A DNA stretch of 64,000 bases from [Leptolyngbya] sp. PCC 7376 (lineage in GTDB: Bacteria; Cyanobacteriota; Cyanobacteriia; Cyanobacteriales; MRBY01). Under the pieces are notes generated by a model. The model was not told where the DNA came from. It saw nothing but the letters and a program-made list of their open reading frames with translations, and made no database searches. Shown here piece by piece: positions 1-9,084 of the stretch. The stretch lies in contig NC_019683.1 in NCBI RefSeq assembly GCF_000316605.1, forward strand, positions 2,836,036 through 2,900,035, given 5' to 3'. The stretch's first letter is position 1. Each line of letters begins with the position of its first letter. A program made the position numbers and the translations under genes.

Positions 1-129
1 GGTGTACCTGTGGGTTCTCTCATCCAGGCTGTCCAAGCAATGAAAGAAGTCACTGCTGGTCTCGTCGGCGCTGATGCAGGTCGCGAAATGGGCGTTTACT
101 TCGACTACATCTGCTCTGGCTTAAGCTAA
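1..129 (+). CDS. apcB: Allophycocyanin beta subunit, C-terminal end (partial)
   Basis: The window opens inside a reading frame of 43 codons ending at TAA 127-129. It ends with [10 protein letters not shown] and contains the segment [15 protein letters not shown], which match the C-terminus of allophycocyanin beta, a bilin-binding subunit of the phycobilisome core. The bilin-binding cysteine lies upstream, outside the window. The core linker gene apcC follows 224 bases downstream on the same strand, the usual apcA-apcB-apcC order. The identification rests on the C-terminus alone but this tail is very characteristic. Confidence 0.93.
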   Translation, partial: GVPVGSLIQAVQAMKEVTAGLVGADAGREMGVYFDYICSGLS

Positions 130-172
130 CTTTTCGCATCTGTCAGGTGCAAGTGATGTAGTACCCGTTTAT

Positions 173-276
173 AAGTTCGGAAGTATGCGCACGCTGTTTA
201 GATCCCTCTAAGCTTTTCGTTGTTAGACAACATTAAAGTTTTGGTGGTCTGAGTGGTGGGACATGCTTCCGAACTT
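173..276 (+). promoter_or_regulatory. Long stem-loop between apcB and apcC
   Basis: Bases 173-183 (AAGTTCGGAAG) are perfectly complementary to 266-276 (CTTCCGAACTT). The pairing extends to 173-187 with 262-276 if one G-U pair is allowed, giving a 15-bp stem that encloses about 74 bases. No T-run follows, so it does not look like a simple terminator. In phycobilisome operons such structures often set the transcript ratio of the abundant subunits to the linker, by partial attenuation or by protecting 3' ends; that role here is inferred. Confidence 0.7.
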
Positions 277-353
277 TGTCATATCAGCCTCGATTATAAA
301 ATCTGTTTTTTTATAAAAAAGACTGGGTTAAATTTTTAGGAGATCGTCAACCT

Positions 354-557
354 ATGCGGATGTTTAAAATCACGGCTTGTGTTCCAAGTCAAACCCGAAT
401 TCGGACTCAGCGCGAGTTACAAAATACCTATTTCACAAAGCTTGTTCCCTACGACAACTGGTTTCGTGAGCAACAGCGCATTATGAAAATGGGTGGCAAA
501 ATCATGAAGGTTGAGCTCGCAACTGGTAAGCCTGGTGCAAATACTGGACTCGCTTAA
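354..557 (+). CDS. apcC: Phycobilisome core linker polypeptide Lc7.8
   Basis: This 67-residue protein is the small core linker that caps allophycocyanin trimers in the phycobilisome core and tunes their energy transfer. It begins MRMFKITACVPSQ and has the typical basic, single-domain form of the CpcD-like fold. Its length equals that of the family. An AGGAGA ribosome-binding site lies about 8 bases before the ATG. It follows apcB on the same strand, and a terminator-like hairpin follows it, so it closes the apc operon. Confidence 0.96.
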   Translation: MRMFKITACVPSQTRIRTQRELQNTYFTKLVPYDNWFREQQRIMKMGGKIMKVELATGKPGANTGLA

Positions 558-588
558 TACGCTTGGTGTTCGTTTTTGGTTTGGCTTG

Positions 589-618
589 GAGAGGTCGGTA
601 GCGGCCTCTCTTTTTATT
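589..618 (+). terminator. Rho-independent terminator of the apc operon
   Basis: GAGAGG (589-594) pairs with CCTCTC (605-610), with extra inner pairs, and the hairpin is followed by TTTTTATTTTT. It lies about 30 bases after the apcC stop codon. Confidence 0.85.
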
Positions 619-690
619 TTTGAGATCGCACAAAATTCAATCAATTCATGCAGCGATGAACCTGACTAGTTGAACTATATATTCAACGCG

Positions 691-710
691 AAAAAAAGCC
701 ATTAGCTTTT
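691..710 (-). terminator. Terminator at the end of the O-antigen-ligase-like gene
   Basis: Read on the minus strand, AAAAGC pairs with GCTTTT around a five-base loop and runs into a stretch of T. The stem touches the stop codon of the 709-3231 gene, so it most likely ends that transcript. Confidence 0.55.
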
Positions 711-3231
711 AGTTATTGGATGTAATAGATTGCCAAAGTTCTTCGCGTAGCGGTTGGATTTGACGATCAAACGTTGGTTGATAAACAATTGATGGAAATA
801 CACCATTAAACCAAGTGGCGATCGCCACATTTTCGGTCACAGTCCAGAAATCACTGGGATTAACGCCATCAATATGACGACTGATAACATTAAAGCCACT
901 ACGAAGACGACGATATTGCCATTCAGGTGCATAGGCACGTAACCATTGTTCAAAGCTTGTGGCTTGGGACATGGAAATAACAAAATCTTGTTGGATATTC
1001 GCGAGTATTTCTTCGGACCGCCCAGCTTTAAACCAAGCCTGTTCAACAAGTTCTAAACGTTGATCAGGGTTTTCCCATGCTTCACGTAACAAGGCAATTG
1101 CACCATTTTTATCTGGTTTCGGTGTAATCGCATCATCATTTACCAAGAGATTTAAAGCAGCCTTCGATCCGTAACTGGAAAGGTCAAGCTCCGCTAATTC
1201 TTGATCTCCAATCCACCAGGCGATCGCTCCTCGGCATTGATGAAGTAATGGATCATCAGGATATTGCTCGAGCAGCAGATTATAGTAATTCATCACTTCG
1301 GCAACAACGGCAGGATAGAGCTGGACTAGACCACCTGCTCGCCAAATAGGACTGGTAATAAATTGTGGATCACGAAGCACCTCTAAGGCGATCGCCTTGA
1401 TAGCGGAGTCTAAATCACCTTGTTCCAGCAAACTTAGGCCTAAACCATAAAACACACCCCGCTTGGCTGGCAACAGACGAGCTGATGCTAAAAATTCCTC
1501 TGTTGCCGCCTCTGGTTGTTGACGAGCCATGTATAGCCAAGCTAAGTTAGTATGTCCAAATTCACTGGCAGGAGACAATTTATTGCTGGTCTTAAACCAT
1601 TGAATTGCCTCATCCATATATTGACCACGAGCTTCTACATCACTTGTCTGCAAACCTAATTCGCCGAGGTTCCAAGCAAGTTGATGAGCATAATAGGGTT
1701 CCCAAGGAGCAAGCTGATGGGCTTCTTTGAGTTCTGCGACAAATTTTTCGTAATTCGGTGCTTCTTGATCAAGAGCAGCAAAACCTCGACTCGATTTTTC
1801 CCAGGCAATATGAATTGGCAATAGCCACAGGGCGATCGCCCCATATAATCCCAACAATCCTAAGGCGATCAACCTCACCTTGCCAAAAGGTTTTGCCATG
1901 AAGAGTATTGCTGGAATCGAAGTTTGAGGTTCACCGTCACGGGTGATCGCCGCCAAAATCGCAATCAGGATGACAAGAATGCCGCTGATACAAACATTAT
2001 CCAGTTGATAATCCGTTAGACTGAGCGCCCAATAACCAACCAAACCCATATAAATACTGCCGAGCAAAATCCGATCCTGGCGAGGCAAAGAAACAATCTT
2101 GTGCCGTATTCGCCAAAGTATCCAGCCTAAAAACAATAAACTGCCAACAAATAGACCAATCCCCCAAATACCTAGCTCTGCCCAAAGTTGCACCGGAGTA
2201 CTGTGCAGCTGATAAATAATTTCGGATAAACGGCCAGCCTCAATAGGACGGTATTGCTGATAAAGCAGGGGGACATTCCCAAGGCCAACACCTGTCAACG
2301 GATCACTTAACCCCATATGCCAGCCTACCTGCGCATTAACCCAGCGGTAATCCAATTCTCCAAATCCTTTGCCCTGCAAAATGGGCATTACCAAACTATA
2401 AAGACGGTCATTCAGCAATACAAAAATAATCAGTAATCCTGACGTAATCGCCGCTGCAGAAGCTAACCAAAATTTGCGAATTTGACTAAAGTTCCAGGCA
2501 AAGAGAAAAGCGACTATTGAGGCGATCGCCAGTCCGAGCCAACCACCACGAGAACTCGTTGTATAAAGATCCACACCACCAATTGCAACTCCTGTCAGCC
2601 ACAGCCATCGCCGCCAATCTCGATGTAAAATCGCCAATCCCAAGAGCATCGGTAAACAAAGAATTAAATAGCCAGCCACATAATTTTGATGACCCAAGGG
2701 AGCCCAATTCCGGAGGGTCAAGACAGATAAATCGAGCTTTAGCTGCGACCCTGCCAATCCTAAATCCTGTAACCGCGAAATTTCCGGCAAAAATGTTTGG
2801 CTAAGCCACAAAGCCAAACTCACCGCAACAAATGCCAAACTTAAATATCCTTGCCCCAAAAACACCCGATATCGCCCAGTCGAACTATTCAGCCATCGGC
2901 TTACTGGATACAAGGTCGCGAAAAAACCCAGACTTGCCCAAGCATACCAACGTGCCTGGTGTGGGAATTCTGCACCCAGCGTCGAGATTCCGATACTAAA
3001 AAGGATGACTAAAAGTATTTGGTCGAAACCATTACCCAACAGGTATAGACAGCGATTATCCCAAAGCTGCACCAGAAACCAAATCAAGGGGCAAAATAGA
3101 CCAATTTGCCAGACAAACACCCACGACCATGCTGCCATTAGGCTATGACTATCGGGATAAAGACTAAAAAGAATATAGAAAAACGCCGTAACGTAAGCGA
3201 GTAAAGGAGCTGGAGATTTCGCGGAGGGCAT
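709..3231 (-). CDS. O-antigen ligase/polymerase family membrane protein with C-terminal TPR region
   Basis: An 840-residue protein with two parts. Residues 1 to about 470 hold around a dozen hydrophobic segments and a large loop region with GVGLGN and QLHSTPVQLWAELG, the hallmark pattern of the Wzy_C/O-antigen ligase family. Residues about 480-840 are soluble and rich in alanine and leucine helices, with tetratricopeptide-like units. Relatives polymerise or ligate surface polysaccharide; the cyanobacterial IctB protein is also in this superfamily. No glycosyltransferase cluster lies nearby, so the substrate cannot be named. Monocistronic, ending in a short terminator. Confidence 0.8.
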   Translation of the reverse strand: MPSAKSPAPLLAYVTAFFYILFSLYPDSHSLMAAWSWVFVWQIGLFCPLIWFLVQLWDNRCLYLLGNGFDQILLVILFSIGISTLGAEFPHQARWYAWASLGFFATLYPVSRWLNSSTGRYRVFLGQGYLSLAFVAVSLALWLSQTFLPEISRLQDLGLAGSQLKLDLSVLTLRNWAPLGHQNYVAGYLILCLPMLLGLAILHRDWRRWLWLTGVAIGGVDLYTTSSRGGWLGLAIASIVAFLFAWNFSQIRKFWLASAAAITSGLLIIFVLLNDRLYSLVMPILQGKGFGELDYRWVNAQVGWHMGLSDPLTGVGLGNVPLLYQQYRPIEAGRLSEIIYQLHSTPVQLWAELGIWGIGLFVGSLLFLGWILWRIRHKIVSLPRQDRILLGSIYMGLVGYWALSLTDYQLDNVCISGILVILIAILAAITRDGEPQTSIPAILFMAKPFGKVRLIALGLLGLYGAIALWLLPIHIAWEKSSRGFAALDQEAPNYEKFVAELKEAHQLAPWEPYYAHQLAWNLGELGLQTSDVEARGQYMDEAIQWFKTSNKLSPASEFGHTNLAWLYMARQQPEAATEEFLASARLLPAKRGVFYGLGLSLLEQGDLDSAIKAIALEVLRDPQFITSPIWRAGGLVQLYPAVVAEVMNYYNLLLEQYPDDPLLHQCRGAIAWWIGDQELAELDLSSYGSKAALNLLVNDDAITPKPDKNGAIALLREAWENPDQRLELVEQAWFKAGRSEEILANIQQDFVISMSQATSFEQWLRAYAPEWQYRRLRSGFNVISRHIDGVNPSDFWTVTENVAIATWFNGVFPSIVYQPTFDRQIQPLREELWQSITSNN

Positions 3232-3386
3232 AAAATTTTTGTGACGTTAACCAACCCAAAATGTCGGGCTCTCCCATTAAATCTTACTTTTTTAACGATT
3301 GTGGCGATCGCCACCGCTAATCTAGGAAATTCTCCTATGATTGGGAGTTGTCACGGAATTTCGGGGAAACCTAAGGAGTAATATCG

Positions 3387-5054
3387 ATGGGACTGTCGCT
3401 AGTCGTTGATATCGCTATCGGACTAATTTTTATCTACCTGATTTTGAGTCTCTTAGCATCTGAAGTCCAGGAAGTGATCACGACGATCATGCAATGGCGA
3501 GCGAAGCACCTCAAAGAATCAATTGAAACTCTCATTTCAGGCACAACTGACCCTGACGACCCTACGTTATCTGAAGAACAAAAACAAGTTTTACTCCAAG
3601 CTCGCGAAAAAGGTCAAAGACTCGCAGGGATTCTCTACAAACACCCCCTTGTAAATAGCCTTAATTACGAAAAAACAGGCAAAATCGCGAAATTCTTCCG
3701 TCGCCTCACTCGTATCTTCTTTAATGCCTCAAAAAATGGTGGCCCTTCCGCAATTCCATCAGGAACTTTCGCGACAAGCATTCTACAAACATTAAAAGTT
3801 GACACTATCGTTCGGGAAGTGAATGCGGCCAAAGTTGAAGCTTTTCGTCAGCGCATTGATGAAGTCGTAGATCACGCTTGCCAGCACATCGATAATGAGC
3901 CTTCCATTCCCCAAGCGATTAAAGCGAGCTTGAGTGAAGCGAAAATGAATAAGGTGCTGGGTATTATTGTGGACGAATTTACCCACAATCAGCTCACCCT
4001 CAATCAATCATTTAATAAGATGTACGAGCAGCTCTATCGCTATGTACAGGCTGCGCGAGAAAATTTGCCTGAGAGCAATGATCACCAAAAGATTGTTAAG
4101 CGTAAATTCCTCAACGAACTCAACACAATTCGCGAAGAAATTTATCTCGATAAGGAACAGGCAGTTTGGCTCGAAAATACCCAAACCAGTGTTTCTCAGG
4201 TTTTACGGGCTTACCAAGAACTAAAACGGGCAAATGATAATCCGGATAGTGTGATCGCCCAAAAATTAGTTGAAGCAAAACAAGGTGCTCAATCACTCCA
4301 CGGCAAAATCGAGCAAATCATCCAAAATAGCGGCAACGATGATGCAGAGGAAATGTGGGATGTCTTGAATAATGTCCCCGATAACCTCATGAATAGTATG
4401 GCGGCGATCGCCGATCAAACCCAAGCCAAAATTGAAGATGTCGAGGAAGGCATCAAGGAATTTAAGCGGGGGGTCGAAAATTGGTTTGATAATGGTATGC
4501 AGCGCGCCAATGGTGTATATAAACGTAATTCCAAAGGTTTTGCATTTATCCTCGGTGTGGTTATCGCCGTCGGTGCTAATGTCGACACCTTTTATATGGT
4601 GAACCAGTTATCCCATGACTCCGTATTACGCGGAATGATTGCAACTCAAGCATCAAACGTTGATTTTGAGTCTGGAACTCCAGAAGATCGTGAAGCTCTA
4701 CAAAATCAAAATGGCTTTGAAATTGAAGACCTTGACTTGCCCATTGGTTGGAGTCCCGATAATCAAAGCCAACAAGCTCTTTATCGTCTCGGCATTAAAG
4801 ACGCAAAAGAAGATCAATATCAGACTGCAGATCCAACGACTGGCGAACCTGAATTAAAGAATTTAGATAAATTCTCCACTATTCAGCGTTCTTGGGGTTG
4901 GGTTAAACAAGGCTTTGGCTGGCTCATTAGTGGCGTCGCAATCTCAATGGGTGCGCCATTCTGGTTCGAACTATTGAGTAAAGTTGTGGACATCAAAAAT
5001 ACTGGTGGTGGTGGCCAATCAAGCAGTTCCCAAAACACCCAAGAACAATCCTAA
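3387..5054 (+). CDS. Membrane-anchored coiled-coil protein of unknown function
   Basis: A 555-residue protein whose function I do not recognise. Residues 5-30 form an N-terminal hydrophobic helix (DIAIGLIFIYLILSLLAS) followed by about 350 mostly helical, charged residues with coiled-coil character. A second hydrophobic stretch lies near residues 385-405 and a third near 510-530, before a glycine, serine and glutamine-rich tail. An AAGGAG ribosome-binding site precedes the ATG. The topology (membrane ends with a large helical domain between) suggests a scaffold or envelope protein, but this is inference. A hairpin lies just downstream. Confidence 0.7.
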   Translation: MGLSLVVDIAIGLIFIYLILSLLASEVQEVITTIMQWRAKHLKESIETLISGTTDPDDPTLSEEQKQVLLQAREKGQRLAGILYKHPLVNSLNYEKTGKIAKFFRRLTRIFFNASKNGGPSAIPSGTFATSILQTLKVDTIVREVNAAKVEAFRQRIDEVVDHACQHIDNEPSIPQAIKASLSEAKMNKVLGIIVDEFTHNQLTLNQSFNKMYEQLYRYVQAARENLPESNDHQKIVKRKFLNELNTIREEIYLDKEQAVWLENTQTSVSQVLRAYQELKRANDNPDSVIAQKLVEAKQGAQSLHGKIEQIIQNSGNDDAEEMWDVLNNVPDNLMNSMAAIADQTQAKIEDVEEGIKEFKRGVENWFDNGMQRANGVYKRNSKGFAFILGVVIAVGANVDTFYMVNQLSHDSVLRGMIATQASNVDFESGTPEDREALQNQNGFEIEDLDLPIGWSPDNQSQQALYRLGIKDAKEDQYQTADPTTGEPELKNLDKFSTIQRSWGWVKQGFGWLISGVAISMGAPFWFELLSKVVDIKNTGGGGQSSSSQNTQEQS

Positions 5055-5089
5055 AATCATCATTTTCAAACAGGGCGATCGCCTCAGTT

Positions 5090-5123
5090 ATCTAACCAGA
5101 AAAAACTCCTCTTTTGGTTAGAT
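5090..5123 (+). terminator. Hairpin after the 555-residue gene
   Basis: ATCTAACCA (5090-5098) pairs perfectly with TGGTTAGAT (5115-5123). Only a weak T-rich tail follows, so it may be a terminator or a 3'-end stabiliser. Confidence 0.45.
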
Positions 5124-5213
5124 GACAGTTTATTGAAAAAATACATTCTTTTGCTTGCCTAAATTTAGGGTCACGATTGTAGAATAACTACGTTGTATTC
5201 TGTGGCACATTTA

Positions 5214-6509
5214 GTGATTGAACGTTATACCCTCCCTGAAATGGGAAATCTCTGGACAAATGAAGCAAAACTCAAGGCATGGCTCAAGGTAGAAGTCGCA
5301 GTCTGTGAGGCACAAGCAGAGTTAGGGTATATCCCCACAGAGGCCGTTGAAGTCATTAAAGAAAAAGCGGATTTTGATGAGGCGCGAGTCCTCGAGATTG
5401 AAGCAGAAGTTCGTCATGATGTCATAGCCTTCCTCACCAATGTCAACGAATATGTGGGCGATGCTGGTCGTTATATCCACCTCGGTATGACCAGCTCCGA
5501 CGTACTTGATACTGCCCTTGCGTTGCAAATGGTAGACAGCATGGATCTCATTTTGAGCTGTGTCGAAGAACTGATCCAAGCTATTCGTTACCAAGCCCAA
5601 CAGCACCGCTACACCGTAATGGTCGGTCGCTCTCACGGTATCCATGCCGAGCCCATGACTTTCGGGTTCAAGCTAGCAGGTTGGTTGGCAGAAATGCTTC
5701 GGAACCGCGATCGCCTATTAGCTGTGCGAAAAGAAATTGCAGTAGGCCAAATCTCCGGTGCCGTTGGAACCTACGCGAATATTGAACCCCGCGTTGAAGC
5801 AATTACCTGTCAAAAATTGGGCCTTGATCCTGACACCGCGTCAACTCAAGTTATTTCCCGCGATCGCCACGCCAACTACATGAATCAATTGGCAGTTTTG
5901 GCGGCATCTATCGAGCGCTTTGCCGTTGAAATTCGGAATTTACAGCGCACAGATGTCCTTGAAGTAGAAGAATTCTTTTCTAAGAAACAAAAAGGCTCCT
6001 CCGCGATGCCTCACAAGCGCAACCCCATTAAATCCGAACGATTAACCGGGATGGCTCGTTTGGTTCGTGGTAATGCGATGGCGGCTCTCGAAAACGTTGC
6101 CCTTTGGCATGAGCGCGATATTTCCCATAGTTGTGTTGAGCGTATTGCCCTCCCCGATAGCTGCATTCTCGTTCACTTTATGCTCAGAGACACTATTGGT
6201 CTCGTGAAAAATCTCTTGGTTTACCCAGAGAATATGAAGCGCAATATGAATGTTTATGGCGGTGTTATTTTCAGCCAACGCGTGTTACTTGCCCTAGTCG
6301 ATAAAGGCATTAATCGCGAAGAAGCATACCGTCTTGTACAAGGTTGTGCCCATACAGCTTGGAATACAGAAGGCGGCGATTTCCGCGCCAATGTGAATGC
6401 AGACGCGGAAATCAATAAGCACCTCTCATCCGAAGAAATTGATGCTTGCTTCGACCCACAATTCCAAATTCGCCACCTCGATCAGGTGTATCAACGTTTG
6501 GGCATTTAA
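5214..6509 (+). CDS. purB: Adenylosuccinate lyase
   Basis: This enzyme splits SAICAR to AICAR and adenylosuccinate to AMP, both with release of fumarate, in purine synthesis. The fumarase/aspartase superfamily signature GSSAMPHKRNP is present near residue 260, along with the substrate-binding segments TSSDVLDT and GRSHGIHAEP. The frame is open from a TTG at 5193, but relatives start MIERYTLPEM, so GTG 5214 is the best start (431 residues); GTG 5202 is possible. A strong terminator follows. Another purine gene, purF, lies at 24.8 kb but is not linked to it. Confidence 0.95.
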   Translation: MIERYTLPEMGNLWTNEAKLKAWLKVEVAVCEAQAELGYIPTEAVEVIKEKADFDEARVLEIEAEVRHDVIAFLTNVNEYVGDAGRYIHLGMTSSDVLDTALALQMVDSMDLILSCVEELIQAIRYQAQQHRYTVMVGRSHGIHAEPMTFGFKLAGWLAEMLRNRDRLLAVRKEIAVGQISGAVGTYANIEPRVEAITCQKLGLDPDTASTQVISRDRHANYMNQLAVLAASIERFAVEIRNLQRTDVLEVEEFFSKKQKGSSAMPHKRNPIKSERLTGMARLVRGNAMAALENVALWHERDISHSCVERIALPDSCILVHFMLRDTIGLVKNLLVYPENMKRNMNVYGGVIFSQRVLLALVDKGINREEAYRLVQGCAHTAWNTEGGDFRANVNADAEINKHLSSEEIDACFDPQFQIRHLDQVYQRLGI

Positions 6510-6525
6510 TTTTTTTCAATCGAAT

Positions 6526-6568
6526 AATACAACTTCAACTCACAACGGTTGAAGTTGTATTACTTTTT
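6526..6568 (+). terminator. Terminator after purB
   Basis: A 14-bp perfect stem (6526-6539 with 6548-6561) is followed by ACTTTTTAG, 17 bases after the purB stop codon. Confidence 0.85.
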
Positions 6569-6654
6569 AGTGAAGAGAAACTGACATTTCTTTAGGAGAA
6601 ATTTGTTCAGGTTAGAATCAAAAAACCTATATAAGATCTGACTGGAGAAACCCA

Positions 6655-7443
6655 TTGGAAATCTCAGAGAAATATCGGCAACCTCTAGAGTGCAGTGCTT
6701 GTGCTGATAGTGTTGGGTTGGATTTTGATTTTACAATGGCATTTCAGCCAATTGTCAATACAAAGAAAAAAGAAATTTTCGCCTATGAAGCTTTAGCAAG
6801 AGGCCTTAAGAACGAACCGGCAGGTACAATCTTTGACCAGGTAAATAAGGATAATCGTTATCGGTTTGATCAATGCTGTCGTACAAAAGCGATCAAGCTT
6901 GCAGCCGATTTATCAATGTCTACATTACTCAGTATTAATTTCATGCCCAATGCAGTTTATCAGCCGGAATCCTGCATTCGAACAACGCTTAATGCGGCTG
7001 ATGCCTATGGCTTTCCTATTGAAAAAATTATTTTTGAAATCACAGAAAGCGAAAAAGTTGATGATTTAGAGCATCTAAAAAAAATTGTTGCTTATTATCG
7101 TGAGAGAGGTTTTAAGACAGCAATTGATGACTTTGGTGCTGGTTATGCAGGTTTGAATTTTCTTTCAGAAATCCGTACAGATATTATTAAATTAGACATG
7201 GCTTTGATTCGTAATATTGATCGAGATTCTGTCAAACAAGCTATCATTCGAGGTGTTTTACAGGTTTGCCAAGAATTAAAAACAATTGTTATTGCGGAGG
7301 GAGTAGAAACACAAGCAGAGCTTAAAATTCTACAGTCTTTTGGCATTGAGCTTTTTCAGGGTTATTTATTTGCAAAACCGTTATTTCAACAACTTGTAAG
7401 TCCTACAAAAATCGACTTCAGTTCGTTATGTTCTGGTAAATAA
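6655..7443 (+). CDS. EAL-domain cyclic-di-GMP phosphodiesterase
   Basis: A 262-residue protein that is almost entirely one EAL domain, which hydrolyses c-di-GMP to pGpG. EAL is at residues 45-47 in the form EALARG. The metal and catalytic positions appear intact: an N in SINFMP, E in FEITES, the DDFGAGYAG motif, K in IIKLD, and E in IAEGVE. It should therefore be active. The first 25 residues include two cysteines (CSAC) and no sensory domain. The start is TTG at 6655, preceded by a GGAG box; no better in-frame start exists nearby. It stands alone between purB and a convergent gene. Confidence 0.88.
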   Translation: MEISEKYRQPLECSACADSVGLDFDFTMAFQPIVNTKKKEIFAYEALARGLKNEPAGTIFDQVNKDNRYRFDQCCRTKAIKLAADLSMSTLLSINFMPNAVYQPESCIRTTLNAADAYGFPIEKIIFEITESEKVDDLEHLKKIVAYYRERGFKTAIDDFGAGYAGLNFLSEIRTDIIKLDMALIRNIDRDSVKQAIIRGVLQVCQELKTIVIAEGVETQAELKILQSFGIELFQGYLFAKPLFQQLVSPTKIDFSSLCSGK

Positions 7444-7454
7444 TAGCCCATTTT

Positions 7455-8960
7455 TTAAGCTTCAGCTAAATTTTCGACAATTACATCTCGTAACCCATCA
7501 AGAGTATATTGCTCTGCTTCGATGTCTACTTGCCCAAAGATTTCAAGACAGGTTTGCGACGTTAAAGGGCCAATTGAAGCAAGTTTAACAGGATCAAGTA
7601 GATGATGATCGCCACCATTTTGCTCTACTAATTTCCAAAAGTTTTTAACGGTTTTCGAGCTGGCAAAAGTAACCACATCAACAGATTTCCCCTGCAATGC
7701 CGACCAGACATCCGACGGAATTGAGCGAGGACAAGCAGATTCATAGGCTGGTGCTTCGACAATAGTTGCACCTTGACTCGTTAATTCTCTTACGAGTACA
7801 TCACGTCCACCTGTTTCGACACGGGGGAAAAGAATTTTTTGCTCGGCTAATTCTTCAGGGAAATTTTCAACCAGAGAATCAGCCACAAAATTAGGCGGAA
7901 TAAAATCAGCCTTCAAACCTTCTTTTGCGAGAAATTTAGCTGTCTTTTTACCAACTACTGCAATTTTGAGATTGCCTAAAGCTCTAGCATCTTTTCCTAA
8001 AGTACGTAAACGCTTAAAGAAAAACTCCACACCATTCGCCGAGGTAAGAATCAGCCAAGTAAAAGTATTGAGAGTGGCGATCGCCTGATCGAGAGGTTCC
8101 CAAGTGGAGGGCTCACGGATTTCGAGGGCTGGCATTTCAAGTACATTTGCACCAATCTCAGTCAATAGCTTGGTAAATTCACTGGATTGAGATGCGGCAC
8201 GAGTAATTAAAATTGTCTTACCAGCCAAAGGTCTTGTACTTGTTGAACTCATATAATCCGGTCTCAGATTCACCACTTGACCCACAATAATCACACAGGG
8301 TGAAAGTTTTTTAGCATCTTGAGTTCGCTGTGTAATTGTACTTAACGTTCCAGCCCAGATTTGTTGATCCAGTAAGCCAGCCGCCCGCACCACTGCAATT
8401 GGAAAATCTGGTGATCGCCCCTCATCCTGCAAACGCTGACAAATTTCCCCAAGCTTTCTACCGCCCATTAAAAAAACCAACGTATCTAACTTCGCCAAAG
8501 CCGCCCAATCAAACGCATCAGGATTATGCGCTGTGCCCACAAAAAAGCCAGCACTCAATGCTTTATGGGTTAACGGAATGCCTGCTAATAAAGGCGCTGC
8601 CAGCACCGAAGAAATTCCTGGCACCACCTCAAACTCACAACCCGCCTCCTTTAACGCTAAAACTTCTGGGTGCGATCGCCCAAAAATATACGGATCCCCC
8701 CCCTTTAACCGCACAACTTGCTTATCTAATTGACCATACTCAACAAGTAAGCGATTTATTTCATCTTGAGGCGTACTTTTTTCACCGCCTCGTTTGCCTA
8801 CATAAACCTGTAAACACCCCTCTGGTACTAGATCTAGTAACTGTTGCGAACCCAACGCATCATACATAACCACATCTGCCGAAGATAGGAGCGATCGCCC
8901 CCAAACCGTCAAATATTCCAAACTACCCAAACCCGAACCCACAAAAAAAACCTTTCCCAT
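7455..8960 (-). CDS. cobA-hemD: Fused uroporphyrinogen-III C-methyltransferase / uroporphyrinogen-III synthase
   Basis: About 501 residues with two enzymes. The N-terminal half (about 1-240) is an SAM-dependent uroporphyrinogen-III methyltransferase, with VGSGLGS near the start, RLKGGDPYIFGR and VPGISSVLAAP; it makes precorrin-2 for sirohaem and cobalamin. The C-terminal half (about 250-500) is HemD, beginning LAGKTILITRAASQSSEF and containing TSANGVEFFF; it closes the tetrapyrrole ring. The domain order puts maker and first branch enzyme in one chain. ATG 8960 is preferred over TTG 8975 because relatives start right at the Rossmann-like strand. Confidence 0.92.
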   Translation of the reverse strand: MGKVFFVGSGLGSLEYLTVWGRSLLSSADVVMYDALGSQQLLDLVPEGCLQVYVGKRGGEKSTPQDEINRLLVEYGQLDKQVVRLKGGDPYIFGRSHPEVLALKEAGCEFEVVPGISSVLAAPLLAGIPLTHKALSAGFFVGTAHNPDAFDWAALAKLDTLVFLMGGRKLGEICQRLQDEGRSPDFPIAVVRAAGLLDQQIWAGTLSTITQRTQDAKKLSPCVIIVGQVVNLRPDYMSSTSTRPLAGKTILITRAASQSSEFTKLLTEIGANVLEMPALEIREPSTWEPLDQAIATLNTFTWLILTSANGVEFFFKRLRTLGKDARALGNLKIAVVGKKTAKFLAKEGLKADFIPPNFVADSLVENFPEELAEQKILFPRVETGGRDVLVRELTSQGATIVEAPAYESACPRSIPSDVWSALQGKSVDVVTFASSKTVKNFWKLVEQNGGDHHLLDPVKLASIGPLTSQTCLEIFGQVDIEAEQYTLDGLRDVIVENLAEA

Positions 8961-9084
8961 AACGTCCCTAACCAAACCGCGGCATAACCTTGCGTTAAAA
9001 TCAGATACTAGAACAAAACTAGACAGAAAAACCTCGAAAACCTAACCCAGTCAGGTCAATATCGAGCATTGTCATAAAGCGCAT

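Noticed and set aside
8336-8869. Antisense frame of 177 codons inside cobA-hemD
   Set aside because: Low-complexity proline and leucine composition and complete overlap with the conserved cobA domain.
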